The position numbers were made by a program, and so were the translations under genes. A stretch of 64,000 nt of DNA. It comes from Pseudomonas wuhanensis. Lineage in GTDB: Bacteria; Pseudomonadota; Gammaproteobacteria; Pseudomonadales; Pseudomonadaceae. The notes below the pieces were generated by a model that did no database searches, was not told the origin of the DNA, and saw only the letters and a list, made by a program, of their open reading frames with translations. Positions within the stretch are counted from its first letter, which is position 1; each line of letters opens with the position of its first letter. Location of the stretch: positions 434,001 through 498,000 of the forward strand of contig NZ_CP117430.1 of the NCBI RefSeq assembly GCF_030687395.1, in the 5' to 3' direction. Positions 1 to 8,839 of this stretch are shown here, piece by piece.

Positions 1-569
1 TCACTATCGAAGACCCCATCGAGTTCGTCCACGAATCGCGCAAATGCCTGATCAATCAGCGCGAAGTCCATCGCGATACCCGCAGCTTCGCCACGGCGCT
101 GCGCTCGGCCCTGCGCGAAGACCCGGACGTGATTCTGGTGGGGGAAATGCGTGATCTGGAGACTATTCGGCTGGCTTTGACTGCCGCAGAAACGGGTCAC
201 TTGGTATTCGGCACGCTGCACACCACGTCGGCGGCGAAAACCATCGACCGGGTGGTGGACGTGTTTCCGGGCGACGAGAAATCGATGGTACGTTCAATGC
301 TCTCCGAGTCGTTGCTGGCGGTGGTGTCGCAGACATTGATCAAGAAAGTCGGCGGCGGGCGAATTGCCGCCCACGAAATCATGCTCGGCACCGCAGCGAT
401 CCGTAATCTGATTCGCGAAGACAAGGTGGCCCAGATGTACTCGTCGATTCAGACCGGAGGGTCGCTGGGGATGCAGACACTGGACATGTGCCTGAAGGAG
501 TTGGTGACCAGGGGCGTGATCAGCCGCGAGCATGCGCGGGAGAAGGCGCGGTCGCCGGATAACTTCTGA
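1..569 (+). CDS. pilT: Type IV pilus retraction ATPase PilT (3' part)
   Basis: This is the C-terminal part of PilT, the hexameric cytoplasmic ATPase that depolymerises type IV pili for twitching motility. The reading frame is open from the first bases, so the start lies before the window. The visible protein opens with the Asp-box region TIEDPIEFVHESR, continues through the His-box region HLVFGTLHTTSAAKTIDRVVDVFP and ends in AREKARSPDNF, a normal PilT C-terminus. Walker A lies outside the window. In P. aeruginosa pilU follows pilT directly; here the next gene is a NlpC/P60 hydrolase on the other strand, so pilU is not at this place. Identity is near certain from the secretion-ATPase motifs. 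Confidence 0.96.
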   Translation, partial: TIEDPIEFVHESRKCLINQREVHRDTRSFATALRSALREDPDVILVGEMRDLETIRLALTAAETGHLVFGTLHTTSAAKTIDRVVDVFPGDEKSMVRSMLSESLLAVVSQTLIKKVGGGRIAAHEIMLGTAAIRNLIREDKVAQMYSSIQTGGSLGMQTLDMCLKELVTRGVISREHAREKARSPDNF

Positions 570-578
570 CAGGAAGTT

Positions 579-693
579 GATCGTTCCCACGCTCTGCGTG
601 GGGGAATGCCTCAAGGGACGCTCCGCGTTCCAGCTTTCGAAAGGGACGCGGAGCGTCCCGGGCTGCATTCCCACGCAGAGCGTGGGAACGATC
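579..693. repeat. Palindromic repeat family A, copy 1
   Basis: This is a 115-bp imperfect palindrome. It starts GATCGTTCCCACGCTCTGCG and ends with the reverse complement of that. An inner dyad (GGGACGCTCCGCG / GCGGAGCGTCCC) gives a nested hairpin. Four further copies lie at 18350, 19397, 26885 and 31882. It begins 9 bp after the pilT stop and ends 9 bp before the NlpC/P60 stop, so it separates two convergent genes. Confidence 0.92.
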
Positions 694-702
694 AGTGTCG
701 GA

Positions 703-1323
703 TCAACGCTGAACAATCCGCAATGCGTTCTGTTCTTTTGGCAGAACCCGCTTGGCAACCACGTAGTGGCTTTCCCAGTACGGTTTCTTCAGGGTGTCGA
801 TGCTCACCGACTTGCCACGACGTGGTGCGTGGATGAAGCGGTCGTTGCCCAGGTAGATAGCAACGTGATTCACCCGGCGGCTCTTGAGTTTGAAGAAAAT
901 CAGGTCGCCTGGCTTCAGATCGTTGCGATCGACTTTCTCGCCATGACCACTGGCCATGGCATTGGAAGTGCGTGGCAGGTCGAACGTGGCGTCGTTGAAC
1001 GCGTATTTCACCAGACCGCTGCAATCGAACCCTTTACTTGGGCTGCTGCCCCCCCAACGATAAGGCGTACCGAGCACGTTTACCGCACGGCTCAACACGT
1101 TGCTGCTTTCCTTGGTCGCCATCGGCGGGACTAGCTTGCTGTTTACGCTGCTCAGTTGGCTGGAGCGTTTTACTATTTGCTTGTTTTTGCTCGAAGGAGC
1201 AGAAACGTGGGATTTTGGGGTGTAACCATTAACGTTAGGAAGACGTTGCTCACGATTAGTGGCGTGGGCGGCCAGTGGCAATAATAGGCAAATGGTTAGC
1301 CATGTCTTGAAAAATGGACGCAT
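703..1323 (-). CDS. Secreted NlpC/P60 cysteine peptidase (C40 family)
   Basis: This 206-residue protein carries a C-terminal NlpC/P60 domain, the fold of cell-wall endopeptidases that cut peptide stems of peptidoglycan. Residues 1-21 form a signal peptide (MRPFFKTW then a hydrophobic run ending AAHA). Residues 22-75 are a polar linker. The catalytic Cys is C101 in FDCSGLVKY, the His is H153 in VNHVAIYLG, and H165 in FIHAP is the probable third residue. The ATG at 1323 is preferred because it directly begins the signal peptide; an upstream in-frame TTG would put charged residues in front. It likely acts in the periplasm or is secreted. The substrate cannot be told from sequence. Confidence 0.9.
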   Translation of the reverse strand: MRPFFKTWLTICLLLPLAAHATNREQRLPNVNGYTPKSHVSAPSSKNKQIVKRSSQLSSVNSKLVPPMATKESSNVLSRAVNVLGTPYRWGGSSPSKGFDCSGLVKYAFNDATFDLPRTSNAMASGHGEKVDRNDLKPGDLIFFKLKSRRVNHVAIYLGNDRFIHAPRRGKSVSIDTLKKPYWESHYVVAKRVLPKEQNALRIVQR

Positions 1324-1572
1324 TAGGCAAGGCTCATATGGGTGAACGCGCAACTTTATAACAGCTTTTTTGGCCCTTCCGAGGCCGTTGGTCGATTCAC
1401 TTTGGCGGCAACGGAACCAAACAAGCTGAAAATTGACGCGATTGTCGGACAGAAGTCAGGCCCTACAAGGCTTTGACGGGAACGAAGGTAGCATCTGCCG
1501 TATGTCGGCCACCTGTAAAAAAGTCACAAAGAATTCAAGAATATTTCTCTATCGCGTGAATCGAGGCCATCC

Positions 1573-2004
1573 ATGAACACCTATCGACAACCCGTTTCAC
1601 AGCAAGATACGCACAGCAAAGTGATCGGTTACCTGCTGTGGATTTTTGGTTTTACCGGGGCTCACCGCTTCTATTACGGCAGGCCGGTGACCGGGACGAT
1701 CTGGTTTTTCACCTTCGGCTTGCTGGGTATCGGCTGGCTGATCGACCTGTTTCTGATCCCTTCCATGGACCGTGAAGCGGACCTGCGTTTTTCCGCCGGC
1801 CCCATCGAATACAACGTTGCGTGGATTCTGTTGACGTTTCTCGGGGTATTTGGCGTACACCGGATGTATCAGGGGAAGTGGGTCAGCGGATTGCTGTACC
1901 TGGTGACGGGCGGGGTGTTCTTTCTGGGGGTGTTGTATGACTTCTGGACGTTGAATGACCAAGTGTCGATTCGCAACGCTCAGAATAGAGGCGCCTTCCA
2001 GTAA
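1573..2004 (+). CDS. TM2 domain membrane protein
   Basis: This 143-residue inner-membrane protein has two TM2-type units in tandem. The first is GYLLWIFGFTGAHRFYYGRP followed by a hydrophobic segment (about residues 17-65). The second is ILLTFLGVFGVHRMYQGKW with another hydrophobic segment (about 87-130). The GxHRFYxG / GVHRMYQGK pattern between two transmembrane helices is the family hallmark. The molecular function of bacterial TM2 proteins is not established. The gene stands alone; the stop is 2 bp before a REP pair that separates it from the convergent pyr genes. About 250 bp upstream hold no visible gene. Confidence 0.88.
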   Translation: MNTYRQPVSQQDTHSKVIGYLLWIFGFTGAHRFYYGRPVTGTIWFFTFGLLGIGWLIDLFLIPSMDREADLRFSAGPIEYNVAWILLTFLGVFGVHRMYQGKWVSGLLYLVTGGVFFLGVLYDFWTLNDQVSIRNAQNRGAFQ

Positions 2005-2006
2005 GT

Positions 2007-2098
2007 CATCGCGGGCAAGCCCGCTCCCACAGTGGATGTGTTGTGCGCAAATCTTGCGGCCAACCGAATACCCTGTGGGAGCGGGCTTGCCCGCGATT
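2007..2098. repeat. REP pair (inverted) 1
   Basis: Two REP units (core GCGGGCAAGCCCGCTCCCAC) face each other about 40 bp apart. They fill the gap between the convergent TM2 gene and pyrC'. This is the usual Pseudomonas intergenic REP arrangement, so a role as an mRNA 3'-end barrier is plausible. Confidence 0.92.
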
Positions 2099-2111
2099 GG
2101 AGCACCGCGTT

Positions 2112-3383
2112 TTACGCCTGATGGCTGATCCGCCCATCCACCAACGTGTAACGCACCACACCCGGCAGGCTATGGCCAATGAACGGGCAGTTTTCGCCCT
2201 TGGACAGCCAGGTTTCACCAGCCACGGTCGAGGCCGCAGGGTCGAACAGCACGATATCTGCCGGCCCACCCACAGCCAACTTGCCCGCTGGCAGACGCAA
2301 CGCTTCGGCAGGACCGGCGCTCAAGCGTGCTAGCAGAGTCGGCAAGTCGAGCAAACCATCTTCCACCAAGGTCATCGCCAGCGGCAGCAGCAGTTCAACA
2401 CTGCTGATGCCAGGCTCGGTGGCGCCGAACGGTGCCAGTTTGGCATCGCGCTCATGGGGCTGGTGATGGCTGGAGATGGCTGACACCACCCCCGACTTCA
2501 GCGCTGCCCGCAGGCCATCGCGATCCGCACGGGTGCGCAGCGGCGGCTGGACGTGATAGAGGCTGCTGAAGTCGATCAACGCTTCGTCGGTGAGGATCAA
2601 CTGATACAACGCCACATCCGCCGTGACCTTCAGGCCACGGGCCTGAGCCTGAGCGATCAGTGCCACACCGCGGGCGCTGGTGAGCTGGCTGAAGTGCGCA
2701 CGCACGCCGCTTTGCTCGACCAGCAGCAGATCCCTGGCCAAGGCTACGGTTTCAGCGGTTTCCGGAATGCCCGGCAAACCGAGGAAACTCGCAGTCGGGC
2801 CTTCATGGGCCAAGCCACCTTCGGCCAGATCATGGTCCTGCGAGTTGAAAATCACCGTCAGGTCGAACGTCGCCGCGTATTCCAGTGCCCGGCACAGGGT
2901 GCGGGTGTTGCGAAAGCTCTCAAGACCGTTGCCAAAGGCCACGCAGCCGGCATCGCGCAACGCGACCAATTCGGCCAACTGCTCGCCGTCGAGGCCTTTG
3001 CTCAGAGCGCCGATCGGGAACACTTTGGTGTTGCCCGCCTCGCGGGCGCGGTCGAGGATCAGTTCGGCCACGGCCGAGGTGTCCAGCACTGGTTTGGTTT
3101 TCGGTGGGCAGCACAGGCTGGTCACGCCACCGGCCGCAGCGGCGCGGGTTTCGCTGGCGATCGAACCTTTGCGGCTGTAGCCCGGCTCGCGCAGGGCGAC
3201 GTTCAGGTCAACCAGGCCCGGGGCGGCCACCAGGCCTTTGGCGTCGATGGTTTCTACAGCAGTGAAACCGGCTGGAGCGGCGCCAAGGGCGACGATCTTG
3301 CAGGCTTCAACGTGGATATCAGTCACTTGATCCAGGCCGCTGGCCGGATCGATAACGCGTGCGCCGAGAATGCTGAGCTTCAC
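2112..3383 (-). CDS. pyrC': Inactive dihydroorotase homologue PyrC' (PyrX), ATCase scaffold
   Basis: This 423-residue member of the cyclic amidohydrolase family is the non-catalytic partner of aspartate transcarbamoylase. The catalytic features of dihydroorotase are lost. The metal-binding HxH reads [10 protein letters not shown] (Asn and Ala instead of His). The AHCED-type His region reads NSQDHD. The DHAPH motif reads [10 protein letters not shown], without the catalytic Asp. In Pseudomonas such a PyrC' is known to be needed for assembly of the ATCase holoenzyme, while true dihydroorotases are encoded elsewhere. The start is a GTG that overlaps the pyrB stop by 4 nt (GTGA), implying translational coupling and fixed stoichiometry. 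It is the last gene of pyrR-pyrB-pyrC'. Confidence 0.93.
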   Translation of the reverse strand: MKLSILGARVIDPASGLDQVTDIHVEACKIVALGAAPAGFTAVETIDAKGLVAAPGLVDLNVALREPGYSRKGSIASETRAAAAGGVTSLCCPPKTKPVLDTSAVAELILDRAREAGNTKVFPIGALSKGLDGEQLAELVALRDAGCVAFGNGLESFRNTRTLCRALEYAATFDLTVIFNSQDHDLAEGGLAHEGPTASFLGLPGIPETAETVALARDLLLVEQSGVRAHFSQLTSARGVALIAQAQARGLKVTADVALYQLILTDEALIDFSSLYHVQPPLRTRADRDGLRAALKSGVVSAISSHHQPHERDAKLAPFGATEPGISSVELLLPLAMTLVEDGLLDLPTLLARLSAGPAEALRLPAGKLAVGGPADIVLFDPAASTVAGETWLSKGENCPFIGHSLPGVVRYTLVDGRISHQA

Positions 3384-4384
3384 TGGGCGTTCTCCTGCTC
3401 GAATTGGCGCTGGGCTGTTTGCCCGCTCATGGCCATGGACAGCACGGCCATACGAATCGCGATGCCGTAGGTCACCTGATTGAGGATCACCGAGTGCGGA
3501 CCGTCGGCCACCGCCGACTCAATTTCCACCCCGCGGTTGATCGGCCCCGGGTGCATGACGATGGAATCAGGTTTGGCGCCGGCCAGGCGCGCGGTGGTCA
3601 GGCCGAACAGGCGGTAGAACTCGCCTTCGCTCGGCAGCAGGCCGCCGGTCATGCGTTCACGCTGCAGGCGCAGCATGATCACCACGTCGACGTCTTTCAG
3701 GCCTTCGGTCATGTCGGTGTAGACCTTCACGCCGTATTGCTCGATGCCGATCGGCAGCAGGGTTTTCGGCGCAATCACGCGGATGTCCGGGCAGCCAAGG
3801 GTTTTCAGGGCGAGCATGTTCGAGCGCGCCACCCGCGAGTGCAGGATGTCGCCGACGATGGCCACCGAGAGGTTTTCGAAGCCGCCCTTGTGCCGACGGA
3901 TGGTGAGCATGTCGAGCATGCCCTGGGTCGGGTGGGCGTGACGGCCGTCGCCACCGTTGATGATCGCCACTTGCGGGCAAACATGCTCGGCGATGAAGTG
4001 CGCGGCGCCGGAGTCACCGTGACGCACGACGAACATGTCGGCGGCCATGGCTTCCAGGTTGCGCAGGGTGTCGAGCAGGGTTTCGCCCTTGCTTGCCGAC
4101 GACGTCGACACGTTCAGGGTGATCACGTCGGCCGACAGCCGTTGGGCCGCCAGTTCAAAGGTGGTGCGGGTGCGGGTGGAGTTCTCGAAGAACACGTTGC
4201 ACACGGTCTTGCCGCGCAGCAACGGGACTTTCTTCACTGCCCGGGCACCGACTTCGAGGAATGAGTCGGCGGTGTCGAGGATTTCCGTCAGCAGCTCGCG
4301 GCGCAAACCGTCGAGTGAGAGGAAGTGGCGCAGCTGGCCCTGATCATTGAGCTGCAGCGGGCGCTTGGTTTCTAGAGGCGTCAT
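3380..4384 (-). CDS. pyrB: Aspartate carbamoyltransferase catalytic chain PyrB
   Basis: PyrB joins carbamoyl phosphate and aspartate, the first committed step of pyrimidine synthesis. The 334-residue protein shows the carbamoyl-phosphate motif [18 protein letters not shown], the [12 protein letters not shown] region and the aspartate-side motif MHPGPINRG. The N-terminus is longer than in E. coli PyrB; in Pseudomonas this extension is known to hold nucleotide-effector sites, since there is no PyrI. ATG 4384 is chosen because the upstream in-frame codons do not match the family. It lies 27 bp downstream of pyrR and overlaps pyrC'. Confidence 0.97.
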   Translation of the reverse strand: MTPLETKRPLQLNDQGQLRHFLSLDGLRRELLTEILDTADSFLEVGARAVKKVPLLRGKTVCNVFFENSTRTRTTFELAAQRLSADVITLNVSTSSASKGETLLDTLRNLEAMAADMFVVRHGDSGAAHFIAEHVCPQVAIINGGDGRHAHPTQGMLDMLTIRRHKGGFENLSVAIVGDILHSRVARSNMLALKTLGCPDIRVIAPKTLLPIGIEQYGVKVYTDMTEGLKDVDVVIMLRLQRERMTGGLLPSEGEFYRLFGLTTARLAGAKPDSIVMHPGPINRGVEIESAVADGPHSVILNQVTYGIAIRMAVLSMAMSGQTAQRQFEQENAQ

Positions 4385-4411
4385 CGCGAGGGGGACTCTC
4401 AATAGGGCGAG

Positions 4412-4915
4412 TTAAAGGGCGAGGTCTTGCAGTTCGAGCTTGAGTTCCGGGCCAGACAACTTCACGCGCTCATGGGCTGCCAGCGACAGCGTCGCGCCAA
4501 CCACATTCGGGCGGATCGGCAGCTCACCGGCGTCCAGGTCCAGCAGGCACACCAGCGTCACGCTGGCCGGGCGACCGTAGTCGAACAGTTCGTTCATCGC
4601 GGCGCGGATGGTCCGACCACTCATCAGCACGTCATCGATCAGCACCAGATGCTGGCCTTCGATCTCGAACGGCAGTGCCGATGGGCGTACTTGCGGGTGC
4701 AGGCCGTTCTGGCTGAAGTCGTCGCGGTAGAACGAAACGTCCAGGGTGCCCAGGGGCGAATCGCTGCCCAGTTCATCGAGCAACGCCTGCGCGACCCAGA
4801 CGCCACCGGTCCGAATGCCGATGTAACGCGGTTCGCTGATGCCACGGTTTTCCAGATAAGCCTTGAGACGGGTCGCCATCTGGCTGATCAGTTCGGCGGG
4901 ATTGGGCAGGCTCAT
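4412..4915 (-). CDS. pyrR: Pyrimidine regulator / uracil phosphoribosyltransferase PyrR
   Basis: This 167-residue PRTase-fold protein has the PRPP-binding loop [20 protein letters not shown] at about residues 91-110 and the family segment [11 protein letters not shown]. PyrR regulates pyr genes and may convert uracil to UMP. A good Shine-Dalgarno (AAGGAG) precedes the ATG at 4915; the long in-frame extension upstream has no family similarity. It leads the pyrR-pyrB-pyrC' unit, 98 bp after ruvX. An 8-bp-stem hairpin sits just upstream of the ribosome-binding site (4934-4967) and could be a control element. In Gram-positives PyrR acts by RNA attenuation; the mechanism in pseudomonads is less clear. 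Confidence 0.95.
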   Translation of the reverse strand: MSLPNPAELISQMATRLKAYLENRGISEPRYIGIRTGGVWVAQALLDELGSDSPLGTLDVSFYRDDFSQNGLHPQVRPSALPFEIEGQHLVLIDDVLMSGRTIRAAMNELFDYGRPASVTLVCLLDLDAGELPIRPNVVGATLSLAAHERVKLSGPELKLELQDLAL

Positions 4916-4933
4916 GGTTTGCTCCTTCTTGGT

Positions 4934-4967
4934 CCCGAGCCGGATGCTGCTTGAGTGGTGGCTCGGG
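4934..4967 (-). promoter_or_regulatory. Hairpin in the pyrR leader
   Basis: On the minus strand CCCGAGCC pairs perfectly with GGCTCGGG around an 18-nt loop. The 3' arm ends about 10 nt before the AAGGAG of pyrR. There is no U-run, so it is not a plain terminator. It may be an mRNA structure or protein site controlling pyrR-pyrB-pyrC'; that is inference from position. Confidence 0.45.
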
Positions 4968-5013
4968 TTGTAGCTTAGGGAGACGCCGCAGCGGCTCTTC
5001 AGAATTAGTGCGG

Positions 5014-5451
5014 TCAGGATTCGAACAGTGCGGTGTTTTCGTCGAGCCAGCCTTGCAGCAGCAGGGCGGCGGCGATGGCATCGACCGGGTTGTCGCGGTA
5101 ACTGCCTTTCTGGCCGCCACGGACCAGGCGTTCGCCCTTGGCCTCGAAGGTGGTCAGGCGCTCGTCGTGAGTATAGAAGGGCAGGTTGTAGCGGCCGTTC
5201 AGGCGTCGGGCGAACTTTTCGGCCCGCAGGCACATATCGCTGGGTGTGCCATCCATGTTCAGCGGCAGGCCGACCACCACAGCGTCGGGTTTCCACTCTT
5301 TAATCAGGGCTTCGACCTGATTCCAGTCGGGAATGCCGTTTTGCGCCTTCAAGGTGCACAACTCGCGGGCCTGGCCGGTAATCACCTGGCCGACCGCAAC
5401 GCCGATCTGTTTGGTGCCGTAGTCGAAACCCAAAATCAACCGCAGGGCCAT
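5014..5451 (-). CDS. ruvX: RuvX/YqgF RNase H-fold nuclease
   Basis: This 145-residue YqgF-family protein is a putative Holliday-junction resolvase and also acts in 16S rRNA 5'-end maturation in E. coli. The first catalytic Asp is in [14 protein letters not shown] (about residue 9). The later acidic motifs are HDERLTT and the C-terminal [17 protein letters not shown]. Its ATG overlaps the algH stop by one base (TGATG), so the two are translationally coupled. The algH-ruvX-pyrR-pyrB order is the standard Pseudomonas arrangement. Confidence 0.95.
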   Translation of the reverse strand: MALRLILGFDYGTKQIGVAVGQVITGQARELCTLKAQNGIPDWNQVEALIKEWKPDAVVVGLPLNMDGTPSDMCLRAEKFARRLNGRYNLPFYTHDERLTTFEAKGERLVRGGQKGSYRDNPVDAIAAALLLQGWLDENTALFES

Positions 5452-6023
5452 CAGGCGTGCCCCGCCTGGCTGGTGAGCAGGCTGAGGTTGATACCCAAAT
5501 GCTTGGCCGCTGCTTCGAGGCGCAATTCGCTGCTGGTGTTGAACAGGATGTCGGCGTGGAACGGGCAGGTCAGCCAGGCGTTATCGGCCAGTTCGGCTTC
5601 CAGTTGCCCGGCTTCCCAACCGGCGTAGCCGAGGGTGATCACGCTTTTAGCAGGGCCGACGCCGTCGGCGATGGCGAACAGCACATCCTGGGAGGTCGAC
5701 AGCGACAACTCGCCGTCCAGATCAACGGTGGCCTGATAGGTTTTTCCCGACGGGTGCAGGACAAAACCGCGATCGGTTTGCACCGGCCCGCCGATAAAGA
5801 TCGGCACATGCTGGCAGAGCACTGGCGGTTCGATATCGGGGCGTAATTGCTCGAGGATATCGGCCAGGTTCAGGTCCTGCGGGCGGTTGACCACCAGCCC
5901 CATGGCACCATTGGCCGTATGCTCGACGATGTAGGTCAAGGTGTGCGCAAAGTTCGGGTCGGCCATGTGAGGCATGGCGATCAGGAAGTGATGCTTGAGG
6001 TAGCTGGGGCTGACGTTCTTCAT
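5451..6023 (-). CDS. algH: YqgE/AlgH family protein
   Basis: This 190-residue UPF0301 protein begins MKNVSPSYLKHHFLIAMPHM and carries the family segments FAHTLTYIVEHTANGAMGLV, GGPVQTDRGFVLHP and LGYAGWEAGQLEAELADNAW. AlgH was described as a regulator of alginate genes in P. aeruginosa, but its biochemical role is unsettled. ATG 6023 matches the family N-terminus; the longer in-frame extension crosses a REP pair and is rejected. The gene overlaps ruvX by 1 nt and lies downstream of the TonB-like gene across the REP pair. Confidence 0.95.
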   Translation of the reverse strand: MKNVSPSYLKHHFLIAMPHMADPNFAHTLTYIVEHTANGAMGLVVNRPQDLNLADILEQLRPDIEPPVLCQHVPIFIGGPVQTDRGFVLHPSGKTYQATVDLDGELSLSTSQDVLFAIADGVGPAKSVITLGYAGWEAGQLEAELADNAWLTCPFHADILFNTSSELRLEAAAKHLGINLSLLTSQAGHA

Positions 6024-6108
6024 GAGCGCTAGTGTGGCGTTGGAGGGGCGAACTGACAAGCCGGGGATGCACAGGAAATGCCCCGAATCCCAGCAAACAA
6101 CCTGTTCC

Positions 6109-6200
6109 CTGTGGGAGCGGGCTTGCCCGCGATGACGGCGGCACATCCAAAATAGTAGCGTCAGACAGACCGCTATCGCGGGCAAGCCCGCTCCCACAGG
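6109..6200. repeat. REP pair (inverted) 2
   Basis: Inverted REP units (GTGGGAGCGGGCTTGCCCGC and its complement) are separated by about 45 bp. They lie between the TonB-like gene and algH on the minus strand and may separate two transcription units or protect the upstream mRNA. Confidence 0.92.
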
Positions 6201-6213
6201 GATCCGTGGGGTG

Positions 6214-7113
6214 TCAGTTGCTGGAGAGCCGATCCCCGCGCGCAAACTTCCAGGTGCGGATGATTTCCAGACGGTCGATATCCGACAGATCCCCGGTAAA
6301 CGGTGCAAACGGTGCCGCGAGCCTTACGATGCGCTGCGCCGCCTGGTCCAGCAACGGCTGGCCGGACGACTCCAGCACCAGCACTTCATACAGCGAACCG
6401 TCGCGGTTGATCGAGACCATCAGTCGCAAATTGCCGTAAATCTGTTTGCGCCGGGCTTCGTCGGGGTAGTTGAGGTTGCCGATGCGCTCGACCTTCTTGC
6501 GCCATTCATCTTTGTACCAGGCACCCTTGTCGCGCATGGTCGACGCGGCGCTCAAGCGGTGGATGCGCGGGCGCTTGGCGTACAGCTGTTGTTCGTTGGC
6601 CAGTTCCGCTTCCAGGCTGGCGATGTCGCTGGACAGCTGCGCGCTGTCGAACGTCGGTGCCGCCACTTGGGGTTTGGTTTGGGGCTTGGGTTCTTCGGTC
6701 TTGGTTGCGGCTTTTTTCGGCTTCGGCGCGACGGTGGTTACAGACGTCTTGGGCGCGGCTTCCTGCACTTGAGGCTTGGCCGCCGGCGGTGGGGTGACTT
6801 GCTGCACCTTGTTGTCCTGGAATGGCGCGACCTCGGTGGTCTTGGGAATCGCCTTTTTCTCCAGGGTGCCGCTGCCTTCCTGATTTTCCTGGGCGAGAAA
6901 ATCAGCTTTCTCAGGCTTCTTTTCGCTTTTGAAAGTGGCGAGGGTAATTTCCAGGGTTTTACTGATTTGCTGGGGTTCGACCATGGAGAACCCGACGCCC
7001 AACAGCAAGGCCAGGTGAATCAGCGCCGCCAGAAACAGGGTAAAACCGAGGCGATCAGCCGGACGCACGCCACGGTGGGCGAGTTCTGGGGGCAGATCGG
7101 ACGGGAGTGTCAT
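6214..7113 (-). CDS. TonB-family energy transducer (TonB3-like)
   Basis: This 299-residue protein has the TonB layout. A short cytoplasmic N-terminus is followed by one membrane anchor (about residues 22-42, LGFTLFLAALIHLALLLGVG). A Lys/Pro/Ala/Glu-rich periplasmic linker holds several TK/PKP stretches. The C-terminal TonB domain contains YPDEARRKQIYGNLRLMVSI and GSLYEVLVLESSGQPLLDQA. In P. aeruginosa the gene at this place is tonB3, linked to twitching motility. No ExbB/ExbD genes are nearby. The ATG at 7113 is preferred over a longer frame that adds polar residues. It lies between gshB and algH on the same strand. Confidence 0.9.
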   Translation of the reverse strand: MTLPSDLPPELAHRGVRPADRLGFTLFLAALIHLALLLGVGFSMVEPQQISKTLEITLATFKSEKKPEKADFLAQENQEGSGTLEKKAIPKTTEVAPFQDNKVQQVTPPPAAKPQVQEAAPKTSVTTVAPKPKKAATKTEEPKPQTKPQVAAPTFDSAQLSSDIASLEAELANEQQLYAKRPRIHRLSAASTMRDKGAWYKDEWRKKVERIGNLNYPDEARRKQIYGNLRLMVSINRDGSLYEVLVLESSGQPLLDQAAQRIVRLAAPFAPFTGDLSDIDRLEIIRTWKFARGDRLSSN

Positions 7114-7190
7114 AACAAGAAAACCAACATCGCGTTTTTTACAAGCCGGGGATGATAACGCAATGTTGGTTGTTTCTTGGCTGTTCTCGA

Positions 7191-8144
7191 TCAACGCGTC
7201 TTGAGCTTCTGATCGATGGCATCCATCAGAAGGCCACCAATGTCGGTGCCGAACGCGTTATCGATCTCGCGAATGCAGGTCGGGCTGGTGACGTTGATTT
7301 CGGTCAGATGCTCACCGATTACGTCGAGACCGACGAACAGCAAGCCCTTCTCACGCAGGGTCGGGCCGACTTGCGCAGCGATCCAGCGATCTTTCTCGGT
7401 TAGCGGTCGGGCTTCGCCACGGCCACCGGCGGCGAGGTTGCCACGGGTTTCACCGAGCGCGGGAATCCGGGCCAGGCAGTAATCCACCGGCTCGCCGTCG
7501 ATCATCAGGATGCGCTTGTCGCCATCAACGATCGCCGGCAGGTAACCCTGGATCATGATCTGCTGACGGCCATGCAAGGTCAGGGTTTCGAGGATCACCG
7601 ACAGGTTCGGGTGGCCAGCGGTGTGCCGGAAGATCGACGAGCCGCCCATGCCGTCCAGCGGCTTGAGGATCACGTCACCGTGATGGTCGGCGAATTCACG
7701 CAACACATCCGGGCGACGGCTGACGATGGTCGGCGGCGTGCACTGCGGGAACAGCGTGGCGAACAGCTTTTCGTTGCAGTCGCGCAGGCTTTGCGGCTTG
7801 TTGACCACCAGTACGCCGGCATTTTCCGCTTGTTCCAGCAAATACGTGGAGTAGACGAATTCCATGTCGAACGGCGGATCCTTGCGCATCAGGATCACGT
7901 CCAGGTCGCTCAGCAGCGCATCGCTTTCGGCGCCCAGCTCAAACCATTTTTCCGGGTTGGCGAACACCTTCAGCGGACGCATCCGCCCGCGAGCCTCGCC
8001 TTCAGCCTGATACAAATCGCGCTGTTCCATATAGAACAGTTCCCAGCCACGCTTTTGCGCGGCCAGCAGCATGGCCAGCGAGCTATCCTTTTTATAGGAG
8101 ATGCTGGCGATAGGATCCATGACAATCCCGACGCGAACGCTCAT
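7191..8144 (-). CDS. gshB: Glutathione synthetase
   Basis: GshB adds glycine to gamma-glutamylcysteine using ATP, the last step of glutathione synthesis. The 317-residue protein begins MSVRVGIVMDPIASISYKKD, has the ATP-grasp segment DVILKPLDGMGGSSIFR in the middle and ends with EINVTSPTCIREIDNAFGTD, both family signatures. The ATG at 8144 fits the conserved N-terminus. It is transcribed divergently from pilG, about 230 bp away, and is followed 77 bp later by the TonB-like gene. Confidence 0.97.
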   Translation of the reverse strand: MSVRVGIVMDPIASISYKKDSSLAMLLAAQKRGWELFYMEQRDLYQAEGEARGRMRPLKVFANPEKWFELGAESDALLSDLDVILMRKDPPFDMEFVYSTYLLEQAENAGVLVVNKPQSLRDCNEKLFATLFPQCTPPTIVSRRPDVLREFADHHGDVILKPLDGMGGSSIFRHTAGHPNLSVILETLTLHGRQQIMIQGYLPAIVDGDKRILMIDGEPVDYCLARIPALGETRGNLAAGGRGEARPLTEKDRWIAAQVGPTLREKGLLFVGLDVIGEHLTEINVTSPTCIREIDNAFGTDIGGLLMDAIDQKLKTR

Positions 8145-8377
8145 GGGGTTTTCCTCGAAATTGGGGTGGAAAGTGTTGTGAAAAAGTGGCGTCAGAGTGG
8201 CGCTGAGTGTGTTCCCGGTCAAGGAAAAACCACCGCCAGGGTCGCCCGATAGATTGGATGGGGAGACTGTGCTAAAAAGGCTGCCATGCCGTGTTGGCCC
8301 TTGAGTATCAAGGGTTTCGGGCCACCGACGAGTGGCAAACGGACATATTGATTCACAAAGGCGACGGTAGAGCCCCT

Positions 8378-8782
8378 ATGGAACAGCATTCCAGCGCCTT
8401 GAAGGTCATGGTGATCGATGATTCGAAAACGATTCGTCGCACCGCCGAAACGCTATTGAAAAATGTGGGCTGTGAAGTCATCACCGCAATCGATGGTTTC
8501 GATGCCCTGGCCAAGATTGCCGACAATCACCCCGGCATCATCTTTGTCGACATCATGATGCCGCGTCTGGATGGTTATCAGACCTGCGCTTTAATCAAGA
8601 ACAACAGTGCGTTCAAGTCCACGCCAGTGATTATGCTGTCGTCCAAGGACGGGTTGTTCGACAAGGCCAAGGGGCGGATCGTCGGTTCCGACCAGTTTTT
8701 GACCAAGCCTTTCAGCAAGGAAGAACTGCTGAACGCGATTCAGGCCCATGTACCGGGCTTTGCCGCCGTTTCGCCGCAGTAG
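8378..8782 (+). CDS. pilG: Twitching response regulator PilG
   Basis: This 134-residue single-domain CheY-like protein has paired acidic residues in VMVIDDSKTIRRTAETLL, the phospho-acceptor D58 in IIFVDIMMPRLDGY and the conserved Lys in LTKPFSKEELL. In the Chp system PilG receives phosphate from the ChpA kinase and promotes pilus extension and cAMP signalling. It has no output domain. ATG 8378 fits the family; upstream in-frame residues are not conserved. It is the first gene of pilG-pilH-pilI-pilJ-chpA-chpC. Confidence 0.97.
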   Translation: MEQHSSALKVMVIDDSKTIRRTAETLLKNVGCEVITAIDGFDALAKIADNHPGIIFVDIMMPRLDGYQTCALIKNNSAFKSTPVIMLSSKDGLFDKAKGRIVGSDQFLTKPFSKEELLNAIQAHVPGFAAVSPQ

Positions 8783-8839
8783 GACACGCACAGTGATGCT
8801 CGGCCATGGGGCCCGGTGTCGACAAGAATGGGGAAGACC

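Noticed and set aside
532..1134. 200-codon plus-strand frame over the NlpC/P60 gene
   Set aside because: It runs through repeat A and antisense to a gene with clear catalytic motifs; a shadow frame.
2112..3383. Active dihydroorotase annotation
   Set aside because: Metal-binding and catalytic residues are replaced, so a catalytic call would be misleading.
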